Positions 30,178 to 39,601 of a DNA stretch of 64,000 nucleotides are shown piece after piece (position 1 is the first letter of the stretch; each line of letters begins with the position of its first letter). This stretch comes from CAZSHG01 sp964459995 (GTDB taxonomy: Bacteria; UBP14; UBA6098): the NCBI GenBank assembly GCA_964459995.1, contig CAYWOR010000014.1, positions 1 to 64,000 of the forward strand. The letters run 5' to 3'. Position numbers and translations under genes: made by a program. The notes beneath the pieces are model-generated. The model saw only the letters and a program-made list of their open reading frames with translations. It was not told where the DNA came from and searched no databases.

Positions 30178-32409
30178 GTGAAAGATACGAGTTCAAAAAA
30201 ATCATCCCCCAAGCGAAAATCTCCCGATAAGGGCGACGCCGAGAAACCCGGTCGATCGAGGAAACACGACCGTGTTCCGTTAATACTTATTACCATTGTT
30301 GTCCTTGCGCACCTGGTATTCTTCCTTCCTTTCCACGGCGTTACTTCGGATATTCCGGAGATAGACGACATCAGCACTAAAGAAGTAATTGCTCCCTTCA
30401 ATTTTCCTATCCTAAAGTCCGACGAAGAGCTTGCACGCGAAAGTATGACTGTCAGGATGAATGTTCCTGTAATACTCGATTTCAATGCGGAAGTAGGAGA
30501 TTCAGCACTAAAAGTTTTCGATTCCCTTTGGGAGTCCGCATTGCCTTTTATTGAAAAAAAGGGGATACCCGGCCGTGTCGATTCAGTTCGAGTCTTCTTC
30601 CCGTGGATTTCCGAGGAAGACGCTAAAACCCTTTCTGAGTTCCGTGTGGTCTCAAATGTCCGTCAGAATGTCCGTGAAATTCTTACCGAGGTTTATTCCA
30701 CCGGCGTTTTCGATTGGAAAAGCATGCCGGTTGGCGATACTGCCCATTTATTCAACATTCGAAGAGGCCGTGAGGAGGATATTATCCCTTCCGGAAGAGT
30801 CCTTACTCTCGAAGATGCCATTCAAAGACTAAAAGAACGGTCTTTGGAACGATTTTCCGAATATCCTGAAAAGGGGATGGTTACATTCGAGATAGCACGC
30901 GGGCTGATGGCTCCGAATCTCATTCCGGAAATAGAGTTGACACAAGCGAACCGCCAGAGAGCGGTCGAAAATGTCAAACCTATCCGCGGAAGAGTTCTCA
31001 AAGACCAACGTATCGTAGATGCCCACGAACGGATAACAGAAGAGATTCATCAGAAGCTTGTGTCGCTCGCTATCGCGAAATCAGGAAGATATTCTACAAC
31101 CCCTTCTGTTTACAATGCTTTTCGTGTTGTTGGACGCTTGTTTTTGACGTTATTACTTATCGTAATATTCTCATATTATGTAAGGAACTATTTTAACGAC
31201 ATATGGACAGATACATCAAAATTCGCCGTGGTGCTCTTTTCGATATGGCTACCGGGGTTGTTCGGTTTTATTTTTAGAATAACGAATTGGCCGGAACTGC
31301 TTATACCCATAGCTTTTTCTGCAACATTAATCGCGGTGCTTTTCGGAAGCCAGCTGGGGATTGTCGTTGTGGTAACCTCCACGATGATCCTCGCGGTTGC
31401 CGGAGGTAGCTCCGTTTCTTCGATGATAATATTGCTTATCGAGGGCATTGTCGCGGCGGAGATGTTTTCCCATCTCGCGCAGAGACGCCAAAGTATCCGT
31501 CCGATAGCCTATACGCTTGTCGCGAGCGTGATAGCAGTAATAATACTCGATTTCATGTCTTTTGTAGAGTTTGGTAAAATGTGGCCAAAGGCTCTTTCTG
31601 TAAGCGCTGGAAGCATTTTTGGGCCACTGTTGGCAATCGCTCTTATTCCGGTTTTCGAAAAAATTGTCGGAGTCGTTACTGATTTTACACTGGTCGAGTT
31701 TGCGAACACAAACGCGCCGGTTCTTCAGCAATTAGCAATCGAAGCACCGGGGACTTATCATCATAGTATGGTTGTCGGCACTCTTGCAGAAAGGGCCGCA
31801 GAGGCTACCGGTGCAAATGCCTTGCTTGCCAAAGTTGGCGGATTGTATCATGATATAGGAAAACTGACCCATCCGGAGTATTTTTCCGAGAATCTTAGCG
31901 ATGAAAATCCGCATGACAAACTTAGCCCACATATGAGCTTCCTCGTGCTTTCGGCGCATGTGAAAGAGGGTATCCGTCTCGGACGAATCCACGATATTCC
32001 GGAAGCCATAATCGACATTGTAAGGCAACATCACGGCGACGCGGCGATGAGGTTCTTCTATGAACAGGCCAAAGTCGGCGATCCATCGGTTACCGAAGAT
32101 GCTTTTCGATATCCCGGCCCTAAGCCGCAGACTCGTGAAGCCGCCATCATAATGCTCGCAGACAGTGTCGAGGCGAAAATTCGATCCATGAACAAAGTCG
32201 ATGTTAGTCAACTTACAAAAATAATTAAGGACACGATCGACGATAAATTCGAGACCGGTCAGCTTTCGGAGACTGATATTACAACAAAAGACTTGAATTT
32301 GATAACAAAATCTTTCGCTACAATAATGGAGGGCGTTCTACATCGAAGGCCGAATCTCGAAAACCGCGAGATCAAACCACTCGATGGCGGAATATTCGAT
32401 GAAGATTAA
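30178..32409 (+). CDS. 7TM-HD family cyclic-di-AMP phosphodiesterase (PgpH-like)
   Basis: 743 residues from a GTG; a nearby ATG is out of frame. A basic N-tail (KKSSPKRKSPDKG) is followed by one membrane helix (30-50), a large extracytoplasmic domain (about 55-310), then a bundle of seven hydrophobic segments (318-500). The cytoplasmic HD domain has GTYHHSMVVGTLAERAAE, GLYHDIGKLTHPEYF (the HD pair), and HHGD, with DSVEAKIRSM later, the layout of PgpH/YqfF enzymes that hydrolyse c-di-AMP to pApA. Family identity is strong; the nucleotide is inferred. In many genomes this gene is followed by ybeY, which is absent here; a CorC-like gene follows instead. Confidence 0.92.
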   Translation: MKDTSSKKSSPKRKSPDKGDAEKPGRSRKHDRVPLILITIVVLAHLVFFLPFHGVTSDIPEIDDISTKEVIAPFNFPILKSDEELARESMTVRMNVPVILDFNAEVGDSALKVFDSLWESALPFIEKKGIPGRVDSVRVFFPWISEEDAKTLSEFRVVSNVRQNVREILTEVYSTGVFDWKSMPVGDTAHLFNIRRGREEDIIPSGRVLTLEDAIQRLKERSLERFSEYPEKGMVTFEIARGLMAPNLIPEIELTQANRQRAVENVKPIRGRVLKDQRIVDAHERITEEIHQKLVSLAIAKSGRYSTTPSVYNAFRVVGRLFLTLLLIVIFSYYVRNYFNDIWTDTSKFAVVLFSIWLPGLFGFIFRITNWPELLIPIAFSATLIAVLFGSQLGIVVVVTSTMILAVAGGSSVSSMIILLIEGIVAAEMFSHLAQRRQSIRPIAYTLVASVIAVIILDFMSFVEFGKMWPKALSVSAGSIFGPLLAIALIPVFEKIVGVVTDFTLVEFANTNAPVLQQLAIEAPGTYHHSMVVGTLAERAAEATGANALLAKVGGLYHDIGKLTHPEYFSENLSDENPHDKLSPHMSFLVLSAHVKEGIRLGRIHDIPEAIIDIVRQHHGDAAMRFFYEQAKVGDPSVTEDAFRYPGPKPQTREAAIIMLADSVEAKIRSMNKVDVSQLTKIIKDTIDDKFETGQLSETDITTKDLNLITKSFATIMEGVLHRRPNLENREIKPLDGGIFDED

Positions 32410-32442
32410 ACATGGGAGGTTTTTCCCTGCCTTGGGAATCGT

Positions 32443-33693
32443 ATGTTAGGATATATATTGATACTGGCTTCTTATTTTCTCGTTATGGTTTTCATAAGTA
32501 GCTTCTCTTCCGCGGAAAACCTTGTCTTTTCGCTTTCAGCGGACGATATTCGCGAGCTATCCTCGCGCGAAGACCATGATAGCAAATGGCTCTCTGATAG
32601 GCTTAAGAAGCCGCGAGAGTTTGCATTGCTTTTCGTGGTGGTTCGAACTTTGCTCTTTACAATAGCCGCTATTCTACTGTTCGCATTATCGAGAATGATT
32701 GGCGAATGGTGGTTTGCGGCAGTATGTGCTTTAGTTTTCTGGATAACCGTGGTGCTTTTCGGGTTCGCTTTTCCGGGTGGGGCAATTCGTGGAAATAAAC
32801 TCGAAAAAGCACTGAGGAAACTTCCCACTATAAGATTTGCTAATGTTCTTTTAGCCCCATTTCTGATTGTCTGGAAAGCAACATTGAGGCTTCTCGCACC
32901 AGAAGGAGGCATTGGCGGCCCGTTGGCTATCGAACGCGAGCTTGACGCTCTTATTCCCGACGAAGAGGGCTTTGCGGGGCTGGAGACCGAGGAAAAGGAA
33001 ATGATTCGCCACGTGGTCGAGTTTGGAGATACCACTGTGCGCGAAGTAATGGTGCCACGAATCGATATGGTTTGTGTTCCGGCGGATGCAACGCCTCGAG
33101 AAGCTGTGGAGATGATTTCGGAAATGGGGCATAGCCGTATTCCTATCTACGAAGACAGAGTGGACAACATCGTTGGCGTTCTATATGCCAAAGATCTTCT
33201 TCTTGCAATTTCCAAAGAAGAAAATATCGAGAACCTTAGGCAAATTGCACGCGAGCCATATTTTGTTCCGGAAGCCAAAAAAACCGCAAGCTTGCTTAGG
33301 GTTTTCAAAAAGGACAGAATGCATATGGCCATCGTCGTGGACGAATACGGTGGAACCGCTGGATTAGTAACAATCGAGGACTTGCTCGAAGAGATTGTCG
33401 GTGAGATTCATGATGAATATGACGCCGAAGAGGTTCATATAAAAAAGCTCGACGACAATGCTTATCTTGTGGACGCCAAACTCCAGATTGACGAGATAAA
33501 TGAAGCTTTGAACATAAATCTGCCCGAAGAGGATGTCGAGACATTGGGAGGATTTATCTATGGCCTCGCGGAGGCTATCCCAGTTCCGGGAGATAAGTTC
33601 GAATACGAAGATCTGCTTCTAATTGTGGAATCTGTTCTCAGGCAAAGAGTTAAATACGTGAAGATTATTATAAAGGAATCCGAGGAGAAATAG
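32443..33693 (+). CDS. HlyC/CorC-family protein with CNNM and CBS domains
   Basis: 416-residue membrane protein. Four hydrophobic segments in the N-terminal CNNM (DUF21) domain (residues 1-140, with FISSFSSAENLVFSLS), then a CBS pair: REVMVPRIDMVCVPADATPREAVEMISEMGHSRIPIYEDRVDNIVGVLYAKDLL and VPEAKKTASLLRVFKKDRMHMAIVVDEYGGTAGLVTIEDLLEEIVGEI, ending in the CorC_HlyC domain (LVDAKLQIDEINEALNINLPEEDVETLGGFI). Proposed roles are magnesium or cobalt efflux and membrane ion homeostasis. It follows the pgpH-like gene by 33 bp, probably co-transcribed. Confidence 0.93.
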   Translation: MLGYILILASYFLVMVFISSFSSAENLVFSLSADDIRELSSREDHDSKWLSDRLKKPREFALLFVVVRTLLFTIAAILLFALSRMIGEWWFAAVCALVFWITVVLFGFAFPGGAIRGNKLEKALRKLPTIRFANVLLAPFLIVWKATLRLLAPEGGIGGPLAIERELDALIPDEEGFAGLETEEKEMIRHVVEFGDTTVREVMVPRIDMVCVPADATPREAVEMISEMGHSRIPIYEDRVDNIVGVLYAKDLLLAISKEENIENLRQIAREPYFVPEAKKTASLLRVFKKDRMHMAIVVDEYGGTAGLVTIEDLLEEIVGEIHDEYDAEEVHIKKLDDNAYLVDAKLQIDEINEALNINLPEEDVETLGGFIYGLAEAIPVPGDKFEYEDLLLIVESVLRQRVKYVKIIIKESEEK

Positions 33694-33696
33694 AAA

Positions 33697-36600
33697 ATGC
33701 GCAAATTCAACACGACAATAATCGCGGTTATACTTTCTTGTATCTGTCTTATGGGCTACAACATTGAAGTAATACACTCTGACATTCGCGGTTTCAGCGC
33801 CGGTTTCCAGCTTGGGGAATATGAAATTGAACACAATGGCGAATATTCGTCGGTGTTGATCGATGAAATCGGCTGGGCTTCGATTCCGGGAGAGCCGGAG
33901 TTGCCGATAGCTTCAGAATTTATCCTTATGAACGAAATTTCGGAGCCGGCGATAACTATTACCTTTGCGACAACCGAGACAATTTATTCTCCACCGCCGA
34001 ACCCAACCAACGTCCCCCTTTCCGAAAGCGGCCAAAGAAATGGATTCTTTCCGGGAGAATCGCATATTTACAGAACCTCGGGTGTTTTTCCAGACAAGAT
34101 TGTCGAGATAAATCACGCTGGAGTTTCGCGTGGCTATCGATTAGGCTTACTTTCTGTGAACCCTGTTCGCTACGATTTCCAGCTTGGAGCGTATTTGGTT
34201 CATCGCAAGATCGAGTTCGAGGTCGATCTCGGCGGTGAAATCGCGATGCCTTCAGAACGCCTCAACAGTGCACCTTTCGCGAGAATGATGGCCTCCTATG
34301 TCTTCAACGGCAATGTTTTACCTTCCACACTGCCCGGCGACCCGGGAACATATGTGATAATTACTCCCGATAACTGCTGGAGCGTGATGGAAGAGTTCGC
34401 CCAATACAAAAGGACACGCGGGCACAAAGTAATCCATAAAAGGCTTTCCGAACTCGGTTCACCCCCGTCGAGGCACGACATTAAGAACTATGTTCAGGAC
34501 CTCTATAACACTGAAAATCCAGCACCTACATTCATGATCCTCGTCGGCGATGTTACCATGAACGACGGAACAGCTGTTCCGGATTATAATTACGGCTATT
34601 ATTATTCCGGGCATGGCTATTCGTTACTCGAAGGCGACGATTATTTCTCGGATTTATTCTTTGGAAGATGGTCTATCGATAATATCAACGAATGCCGTAT
34701 CTATTCTCAAAAGGTCAGATGGTATGAGACCACTCCGACTTCAGGCGGTTCGGATTGGCTGACGAGAGCAACGGTAATTGCCACCTATGACCACGCTGTG
34801 TCGCCTGTATGGAATGTTCTTTGGGTTCGCGAGCTTCTTCTTAGCTATGGCTATTCTCAAGTCGATACTTTCTTCGAACGCGGTTCGATCGTTCCATCTC
34901 CAGCGGAGATTTCTGCACCTATAAACGCCGGACTTGGAATAATTAATTACCGAGGTTGGGCTGGAAGTAATGGTTGGTGGGAGCCTCAATACACAGTTAC
35001 GGATGTTATGACGCTTAACAATTCTCAGGCTTATCCGGTTGTAACGAGCATAGTTTGTGGCACCGGTGATTATGGGGCTTTTACCGACCCATGTTTTGGT
35101 GAGGCTTGGCTTCGAGCCGGCACAGTTGCAACCCCTCGCGGCGGTGCGGCATTTTTCGGCACTACAGACCACGACACGAATACAAGATATAATAATCCTA
35201 TTAACGGCGGTTTCTATACTAGTCTGTTCGTTCAAGATTTACCACATATGGGGCAATGCGAATGGATCGCGAAGGCCGAGTGTTTAAGGCTTCATCCGCG
35301 GGAATATTCTCATATCGAGTTGTATTTTCACAGCTATGGCACTCTCGGTGATCCTGGGCTTATGATGCAACGTTTTGCGCCGGGAATTCTCGAGGTTAGC
35401 CACGATGTTATAGAGAATGGCGCATTAGTCCGCGTCGATGTTGCCGAAAGCGGATTCCCTGTCGAGGATGCCACTGTTTGCATGTATCGTCTCGAGACAG
35501 GCGATTTTTCCTTCGCACATACCGACTTCATGGGCAAAACCGAGCTGTATGTCCCCGGAGCAGGCGGCGGCAGAATCGTGCTGACCGTTTACGCACCTTT
35601 CCATACAACCTATGTCGATACAGTCGAGGTTTCCGGACGTCCGGGGTTTAGGGTTCTCGGATACGAAATCGAGGATACTATCGTCGGCAACGGTAACGGT
35701 CTTCTCGATCCAAACGAAATAGCGGTTCTTCGTATAACGGTCGAGAATTACTCGTTCTTGGCAATAAGTCCTGTCGAGGCCTATCTTTGGGTCGATCACC
35801 GTGGCGTTTTTGTCCGCGATGAATTCGATTCCGCAACGATCGAGGGTTTCTCGACGAACGAACTTGTCTTCACAATCGAAACGAACGGCGAAGCAACCGG
35901 TGGCGGCCCCGCTGTTATGCAACTTCTCTGCGATTCCCGAAACGGCAGGACTTTATTGCCCATAACGATACCGGTTCCGCGCGGTGGAATCTCTATCGAT
36001 TCCATTCGTGTGAATGACAGTGCGGGCGGGGACGGCGACTGGACTCTCGAACCGGGAGAAAGCGGCAGAGCCTCTGTGCTTATAACAAATCACGGAGCTG
36101 GAAACATCGACCCCTTCGCGATAAATCTCTACTCAACAAGCGGATGGGTGAGTATTCCCAGTGGCGATTCAGTTATCGTGCCGACTATTCCGCCTATGTC
36201 CTCAGTTTGGTCAAACGAATTCGATGTTAGTGCCCATGACGAGGCTTTCCATGGTTATCCGGTCGGAATAGAGATACATTACAACGACCGAGACCTATTC
36301 ATCACGACTCAAACTCTCAAACTTGGCACACGTAACTCCGACGACCCCATGGGAAGCGACGCATGGGGATATTTCGCCTACGACCACACCGACATCGCCG
36401 CAGGGATTCTTCCGGGTGTATTCGAGGACATCTCCGCCACCGGCACCTTCGTTTCGGTTGGCGACGATGAAAACATCTATCTCGCATTGCCTTTCGAGTT
36501 CATCTATTACGGCGAAAGCTACGATACAATTACCGTCAATACAAACGGCTGGGCCGCTCCGGGAATACAACCTTGGTTCATGCTCGATTTCTATAATCTT

Positions 36601-37803
36601 CCGATACCCGCTCCCAACGGCCCATGGGGAACTCTGGCGGTTTTCTGGGATGACCTAAATCCACGATCCGGCGGTGGCATCTATTATCAAGACCTCGGGG
36701 ACAGATTCATCGTCCAATGGCAAAATATGGGGCATGTGCGCCATTCCGAAGTTGATAACACCTTCCAGATTGCCCTCTTCGATCAGACAACTCATCCGAC
36801 ACGAACCGGAGATTCCGAAATCGAGTTCAGATATACCGGCACTATTCTCGACCTCGATTCAACCGGCGAATATTCAACAGTCGGAATCGAATCCCCGGAT
36901 CACGGAATGGGCATCGAGTATCTATTCACAGCCTATTACGATGACGGTGCGGCGCTTATTGACGGCGGCACTTCGATAAAGTTCACAACTAATTGCGGTT
37001 CAGCGCTAATCACCGGCCATGTCGATCTCGAAGGCGATGTTCCGACAAGTGCGATTATATCCACCGACCTCGGCCAAATAACCCGCCCGAAAACCTCGGG
37101 CGATTGGCGTCTTCTGGAACTCCCTGCGGGGGATTATGTGCTTACCTGCAAAGCGCCCTATCATTTCCCGCGCGCGGAAAGCCTCTCTCTTATCGCCGAT
37201 GAGCACGCTGTCGTCGATTACGCCCTCAACCATATACCGACTCCGGCGGGGATCGATGTCTCGCAAGGTGAGATTACCGAAATTAGGCTCAATTGGATGT
37301 CGGCACCTTCCGCGGAATTGCCTTTTAGCGGCTATCGCCTTCTCAAATACAACGCTCCGGGAGGCTTGCCGGAAATCATCGAAACGTCGGACACTTTTTA
37401 CATCGACGATTCTGCGGAGACCGGCAGGAAATATTTTTATCGAGTCCAATTCGATTATTCCCGACATTTGAGTTTACCATCGCAGATTGTCGAAGGCTGG
37501 CGCGAGCTTAACACATCTGTCGATGAAACCGAACTGCCTAAGGAACTCTCGTTGAACGCCTCGCCGAACCCCTTCAACGCGGTGCTTCGCATAGAAATCG
37601 AGGTTCCGGAGGGAGAGGCCGCGAGATTGGATATATTCGATGTTCTCGGACGGCGCGTTTACGAAACGCGGGCAATTACTGGACGAAATGTCCTTCATTG
37701 GAAGGGCGATTATGCCGGTGCAGAATTGCCAAGCGGGGTGTATTTCCTGCGAATTTCGACCGAAACGAAGTCGATATGCAAGCGCGCTGTATTGTTAAAA
37801 TAA
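33697..37803 (+). CDS. Secreted peptidase C25 (gingipain-like) homologue with sorting domain
   Basis: 1368 residues. Signal peptide 1-20, propeptide-like region to about 210, then a C25 fold: YVIITPDNCWSVMEEFAQYKRTRGHKV, FMILVGDVTMNDGT, DDYFSDLFFGRWSIDN, NYRGWAGSNGW (417-427) and VVTSIVCGTGDYG with Cys454 in the nucleophile position. In gingipains the NYxGHG loop supplies the catalytic His; here it reads GWAG, so the dyad looks incomplete and activity is doubtful. C-terminal beta domains follow, including a lamin-tail or NHR-like region (DMHYS-type FEFIYYGESYDTITVNTNGWAAPG, about 930-1050) and CarboxypepD-reg-like and FN3-like modules. The sorting domain is LNASPNPFNAVLRIEIE to GVYFLRISTETKSICKRAVLLK. 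Confidence 0.85.
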   Translation: MRKFNTTIIAVILSCICLMGYNIEVIHSDIRGFSAGFQLGEYEIEHNGEYSSVLIDEIGWASIPGEPELPIASEFILMNEISEPAITITFATTETIYSPPPNPTNVPLSESGQRNGFFPGESHIYRTSGVFPDKIVEINHAGVSRGYRLGLLSVNPVRYDFQLGAYLVHRKIEFEVDLGGEIAMPSERLNSAPFARMMASYVFNGNVLPSTLPGDPGTYVIITPDNCWSVMEEFAQYKRTRGHKVIHKRLSELGSPPSRHDIKNYVQDLYNTENPAPTFMILVGDVTMNDGTAVPDYNYGYYYSGHGYSLLEGDDYFSDLFFGRWSIDNINECRIYSQKVRWYETTPTSGGSDWLTRATVIATYDHAVSPVWNVLWVRELLLSYGYSQVDTFFERGSIVPSPAEISAPINAGLGIINYRGWAGSNGWWEPQYTVTDVMTLNNSQAYPVVTSIVCGTGDYGAFTDPCFGEAWLRAGTVATPRGGAAFFGTTDHDTNTRYNNPINGGFYTSLFVQDLPHMGQCEWIAKAECLRLHPREYSHIELYFHSYGTLGDPGLMMQRFAPGILEVSHDVIENGALVRVDVAESGFPVEDATVCMYRLETGDFSFAHTDFMGKTELYVPGAGGGRIVLTVYAPFHTTYVDTVEVSGRPGFRVLGYEIEDTIVGNGNGLLDPNEIAVLRITVENYSFLAISPVEAYLWVDHRGVFVRDEFDSATIEGFSTNELVFTIETNGEATGGGPAVMQLLCDSRNGRTLLPITIPVPRGGISIDSIRVNDSAGGDGDWTLEPGESGRASVLITNHGAGNIDPFAINLYSTSGWVSIPSGDSVIVPTIPPMSSVWSNEFDVSAHDEAFHGYPVGIEIHYNDRDLFITTQTLKLGTRNSDDPMGSDAWGYFAYDHTDIAAGILPGVFEDISATGTFVSVGDDENIYLALPFEFIYYGESYDTITVNTNGWAAPGIQPWFMLDFYNLPIPAPNGPWGTLAVFWDDLNPRSGGGIYYQDLGDRFIVQWQNMGHVRHSEVDNTFQIALFDQTTHPTRTGDSEIEFRYTGTILDLDSTGEYSTVGIESPDHGMGIEYLFTAYYDDGAALIDGGTSIKFTTNCGSALITGHVDLEGDVPTSAIISTDLGQITRPKTSGDWRLLELPAGDYVLTCKAPYHFPRAESLSLIADEHAVVDYALNHIPTPAGIDVSQGEITEIRLNWMSAPSAELPFSGYRLLKYNAPGGLPEIIETSDTFYIDDSAETGRKYFYRVQFDYSRHLSLPSQIVEGWRELNTSVDETELPKELSLNASPNPFNAVLRIEIEVPEGEAARLDIFDVLGRRVYETRAITGRNVLHWKGDYAGAELPSGVYFLRISTETKSICKRAVLLK

Positions 37804-37877
37804 ACAATTTGTGAAAAATCAAGGGCGATCTGACAAATCGCTAAACGAATAGAAAACAAACACATCAGGAGGTATAA

Positions 37878-39182
37878 ATGACAGAACCTATCATCATCGG
37901 CGTATGGGCGCGTGAAATCCTCGACAGCAGAGGCAATCCGACGCTCGAAGTCGAAATCGAACTAGAATCGGGCGCAATTGGCTGGGCCGCGGTTCCAAGT
38001 GGGGCTTCTACCGGAAGCCACGAGGCGGTCGAACTTCGCGACGGCGACCCTGACCGTTATCTCGGCAAGGGTGTTTTAAAAGCAATCGATAATGTCAACG
38101 AGGTCATCGCACCTGAAATTATCGATCTCGATGCTACCGATCAGCTTGGAATCGACAAGCTCATGATCGACTTGGACGGCACCCCGAACAAGGGCAAACT
38201 CGGCGCAAATGCAATACTTGGCGTTTCTATGGCAGTTACACGCGCCGCCGCGAACCATATGGAATTGCCGCTTTATCAATACATAGGCGGAATTAACAGC
38301 AGAACTTTGCCTGTGCCGATGCTGAACGTAATAAATGGCGGTGCTCATGCGAGCAACAATCTCGACATTCAGGAATTTATGATGCTTCCCGCGGGTGCTC
38401 ACAGTATCGGCGAGGCGATTCGTGCCGCAAGCGAGACTTTCAAATCGCTAAAGAAAATCCTCGACAAGCACGGTCTCGTAACTGCGGTCGGCGACGAGGG
38501 CGGAATGGCTCCGACACTGAAATCTAACCGTGAAGCGATCGAATTCATCCTTCGCGCTATCGAGATGGCCGGGTATCGTCCAGGTGAGGATATTTGGATA
38601 ACTATCGACGCCGCCGCGTCTGAATTCTACGATTCCGAAAGAAAGCTTTACTGTTTGAAGGCCGAGAATAAGGAACTGGACTACTCGGGTATGATCGATT
38701 ATTACGGCAGTTTAATCGCCGATTATCCTATCCTTAGCATCGAAGACCCCTTGGCCGAGGACGATTGGGAAGGCTGGAAAGCTATGACTGCGGCTCAAGG
38801 CGACAAAATTCAGATTGTCGGCGACGATATTTTCGTAACTAATCCCGATAGGATTCGCCTCGGTATTGAAAATAGAACAGCCAACGCGGCACTTATCAAA
38901 TTGAACCAAATCGGCACTGTAACCGAAACACTCGATGCCATTAAAATGTCCCTCAACGCCGGTTGGGGCGCGGTTATTTCGCATCGTTCCGGAGAGACCG
39001 AGGACACTTTCATAGCCGATCTCGCAGTGGCGACAGGAGTCGCTCAGATAAAGACCGGAAGCATTTGCAGAGGCGAGAGAATCGCGAAGTATAACCAGCT
39101 AATGCGCATTGAAGAAGAACTTACCGGAGTATGGATTTATCCCGATCCGGCGGATATCTACCCAAGATTGCGGAAATATTAA
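37878..39182 (+). CDS. eno: Enolase
   Basis: 434-residue glycolytic enzyme converting 2-phosphoglycerate to phosphoenolpyruvate. AREILDSRGNPTLEVE, VPSGASTGSHEAVELRDGD (mobile loop), NVINGGAHASNNLDIQEFMMLP (loop with substrate His), GDEGGMAP, SIEDPLAEDDWEGW (Mg2+-binding Glu and Asp), GDDIFVTNP and LIKLNQIGTVTETLDAI (catalytic Lys) plus SHRSGETEDTFIADLAVA are all present. Mature length. AGGAGG precedes the ATG. The ftsB-like gene starts 3 bases after the stop. Confidence 0.98.
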   Translation: MTEPIIIGVWAREILDSRGNPTLEVEIELESGAIGWAAVPSGASTGSHEAVELRDGDPDRYLGKGVLKAIDNVNEVIAPEIIDLDATDQLGIDKLMIDLDGTPNKGKLGANAILGVSMAVTRAAANHMELPLYQYIGGINSRTLPVPMLNVINGGAHASNNLDIQEFMMLPAGAHSIGEAIRAASETFKSLKKILDKHGLVTAVGDEGGMAPTLKSNREAIEFILRAIEMAGYRPGEDIWITIDAAASEFYDSERKLYCLKAENKELDYSGMIDYYGSLIADYPILSIEDPLAEDDWEGWKAMTAAQGDKIQIVGDDIFVTNPDRIRLGIENRTANAALIKLNQIGTVTETLDAIKMSLNAGWGAVISHRSGETEDTFIADLAVATGVAQIKTGSICRGERIAKYNQLMRIEEELTGVWIYPDPADIYPRLRKY

Positions 39183-39184
39183 AA

Positions 39185-39547
39185 ATGACCGACAGACGAG
39201 CAAAAAGAGAAACTCCATCGAAGGCCAAGTTCCTTCGGTTAGACCCCGAACAACGTCGCAGGGTCTGGCAGAGGGCGCGATATGCCGGGGTGGCTCTCGT
39301 TTTGCTCGTGTTGATTGCTATCATTTTCGGAGGACAATCCGGGTTTATCGCAATTTATCGCTACTCCCGCTATGAAAAGATGCTTGAAAAAAGCCTCGAT
39401 AGTGAGAAGGCGGTAACCGATTCGCTCCAGAATGTTCTCATGCGGCTACGCACCGATTCGGATTACCGTGAGCGCGCCGCCCGTGAGAAACTCCGCATGA
39501 TAGAGGATGGTGAGATGATTTTCCGCTTCGAAGAGGGGACTCATTAG
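39185..39547 (+). CDS. FtsB/DivIC-like septum formation initiator protein
   Basis: 120 residues. Start at 39185, just after eno; an earlier in-frame ATG lies inside eno. A basic N-terminal tail of about 35 residues is followed by one membrane helix (AGVALVLLVLIAIIFGGQSG), then a short coiled coil (YEKMLEKSLDSEKAVTDSLQNVLMRLRTDSDYRERAAREKLRMIEDGEMIFRF). The end motif (AREKLRMIEDGEMIFRF) fits the FtsB/DivIC signature AREKLGMVKPGEIVYR. Role: division-septum complex with FtsL and FtsQ. eno-ftsB order is common. Confidence 0.88.
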   Translation: MTDRRAKRETPSKAKFLRLDPEQRRRVWQRARYAGVALVLLVLIAIIFGGQSGFIAIYRYSRYEKMLEKSLDSEKAVTDSLQNVLMRLRTDSDYRERAAREKLRMIEDGEMIFRFEEGTH

Positions 39548-39573
39548 ACTTCTTCTATACGGGATTCGGAAAA

Positions 39574-39601
39574 GGGCGGTTCGCGAACCGCCCTTTTTTT
39601 G
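39574..39601 (+). terminator. Rho-independent terminator after eno-ftsB
   Basis: GGGCGGTT-CGCG-AACCGCCC (39574-39593) followed by eight Ts. It also lies at the convergent end of the minus-strand amylase gene. Confidence 0.9.
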
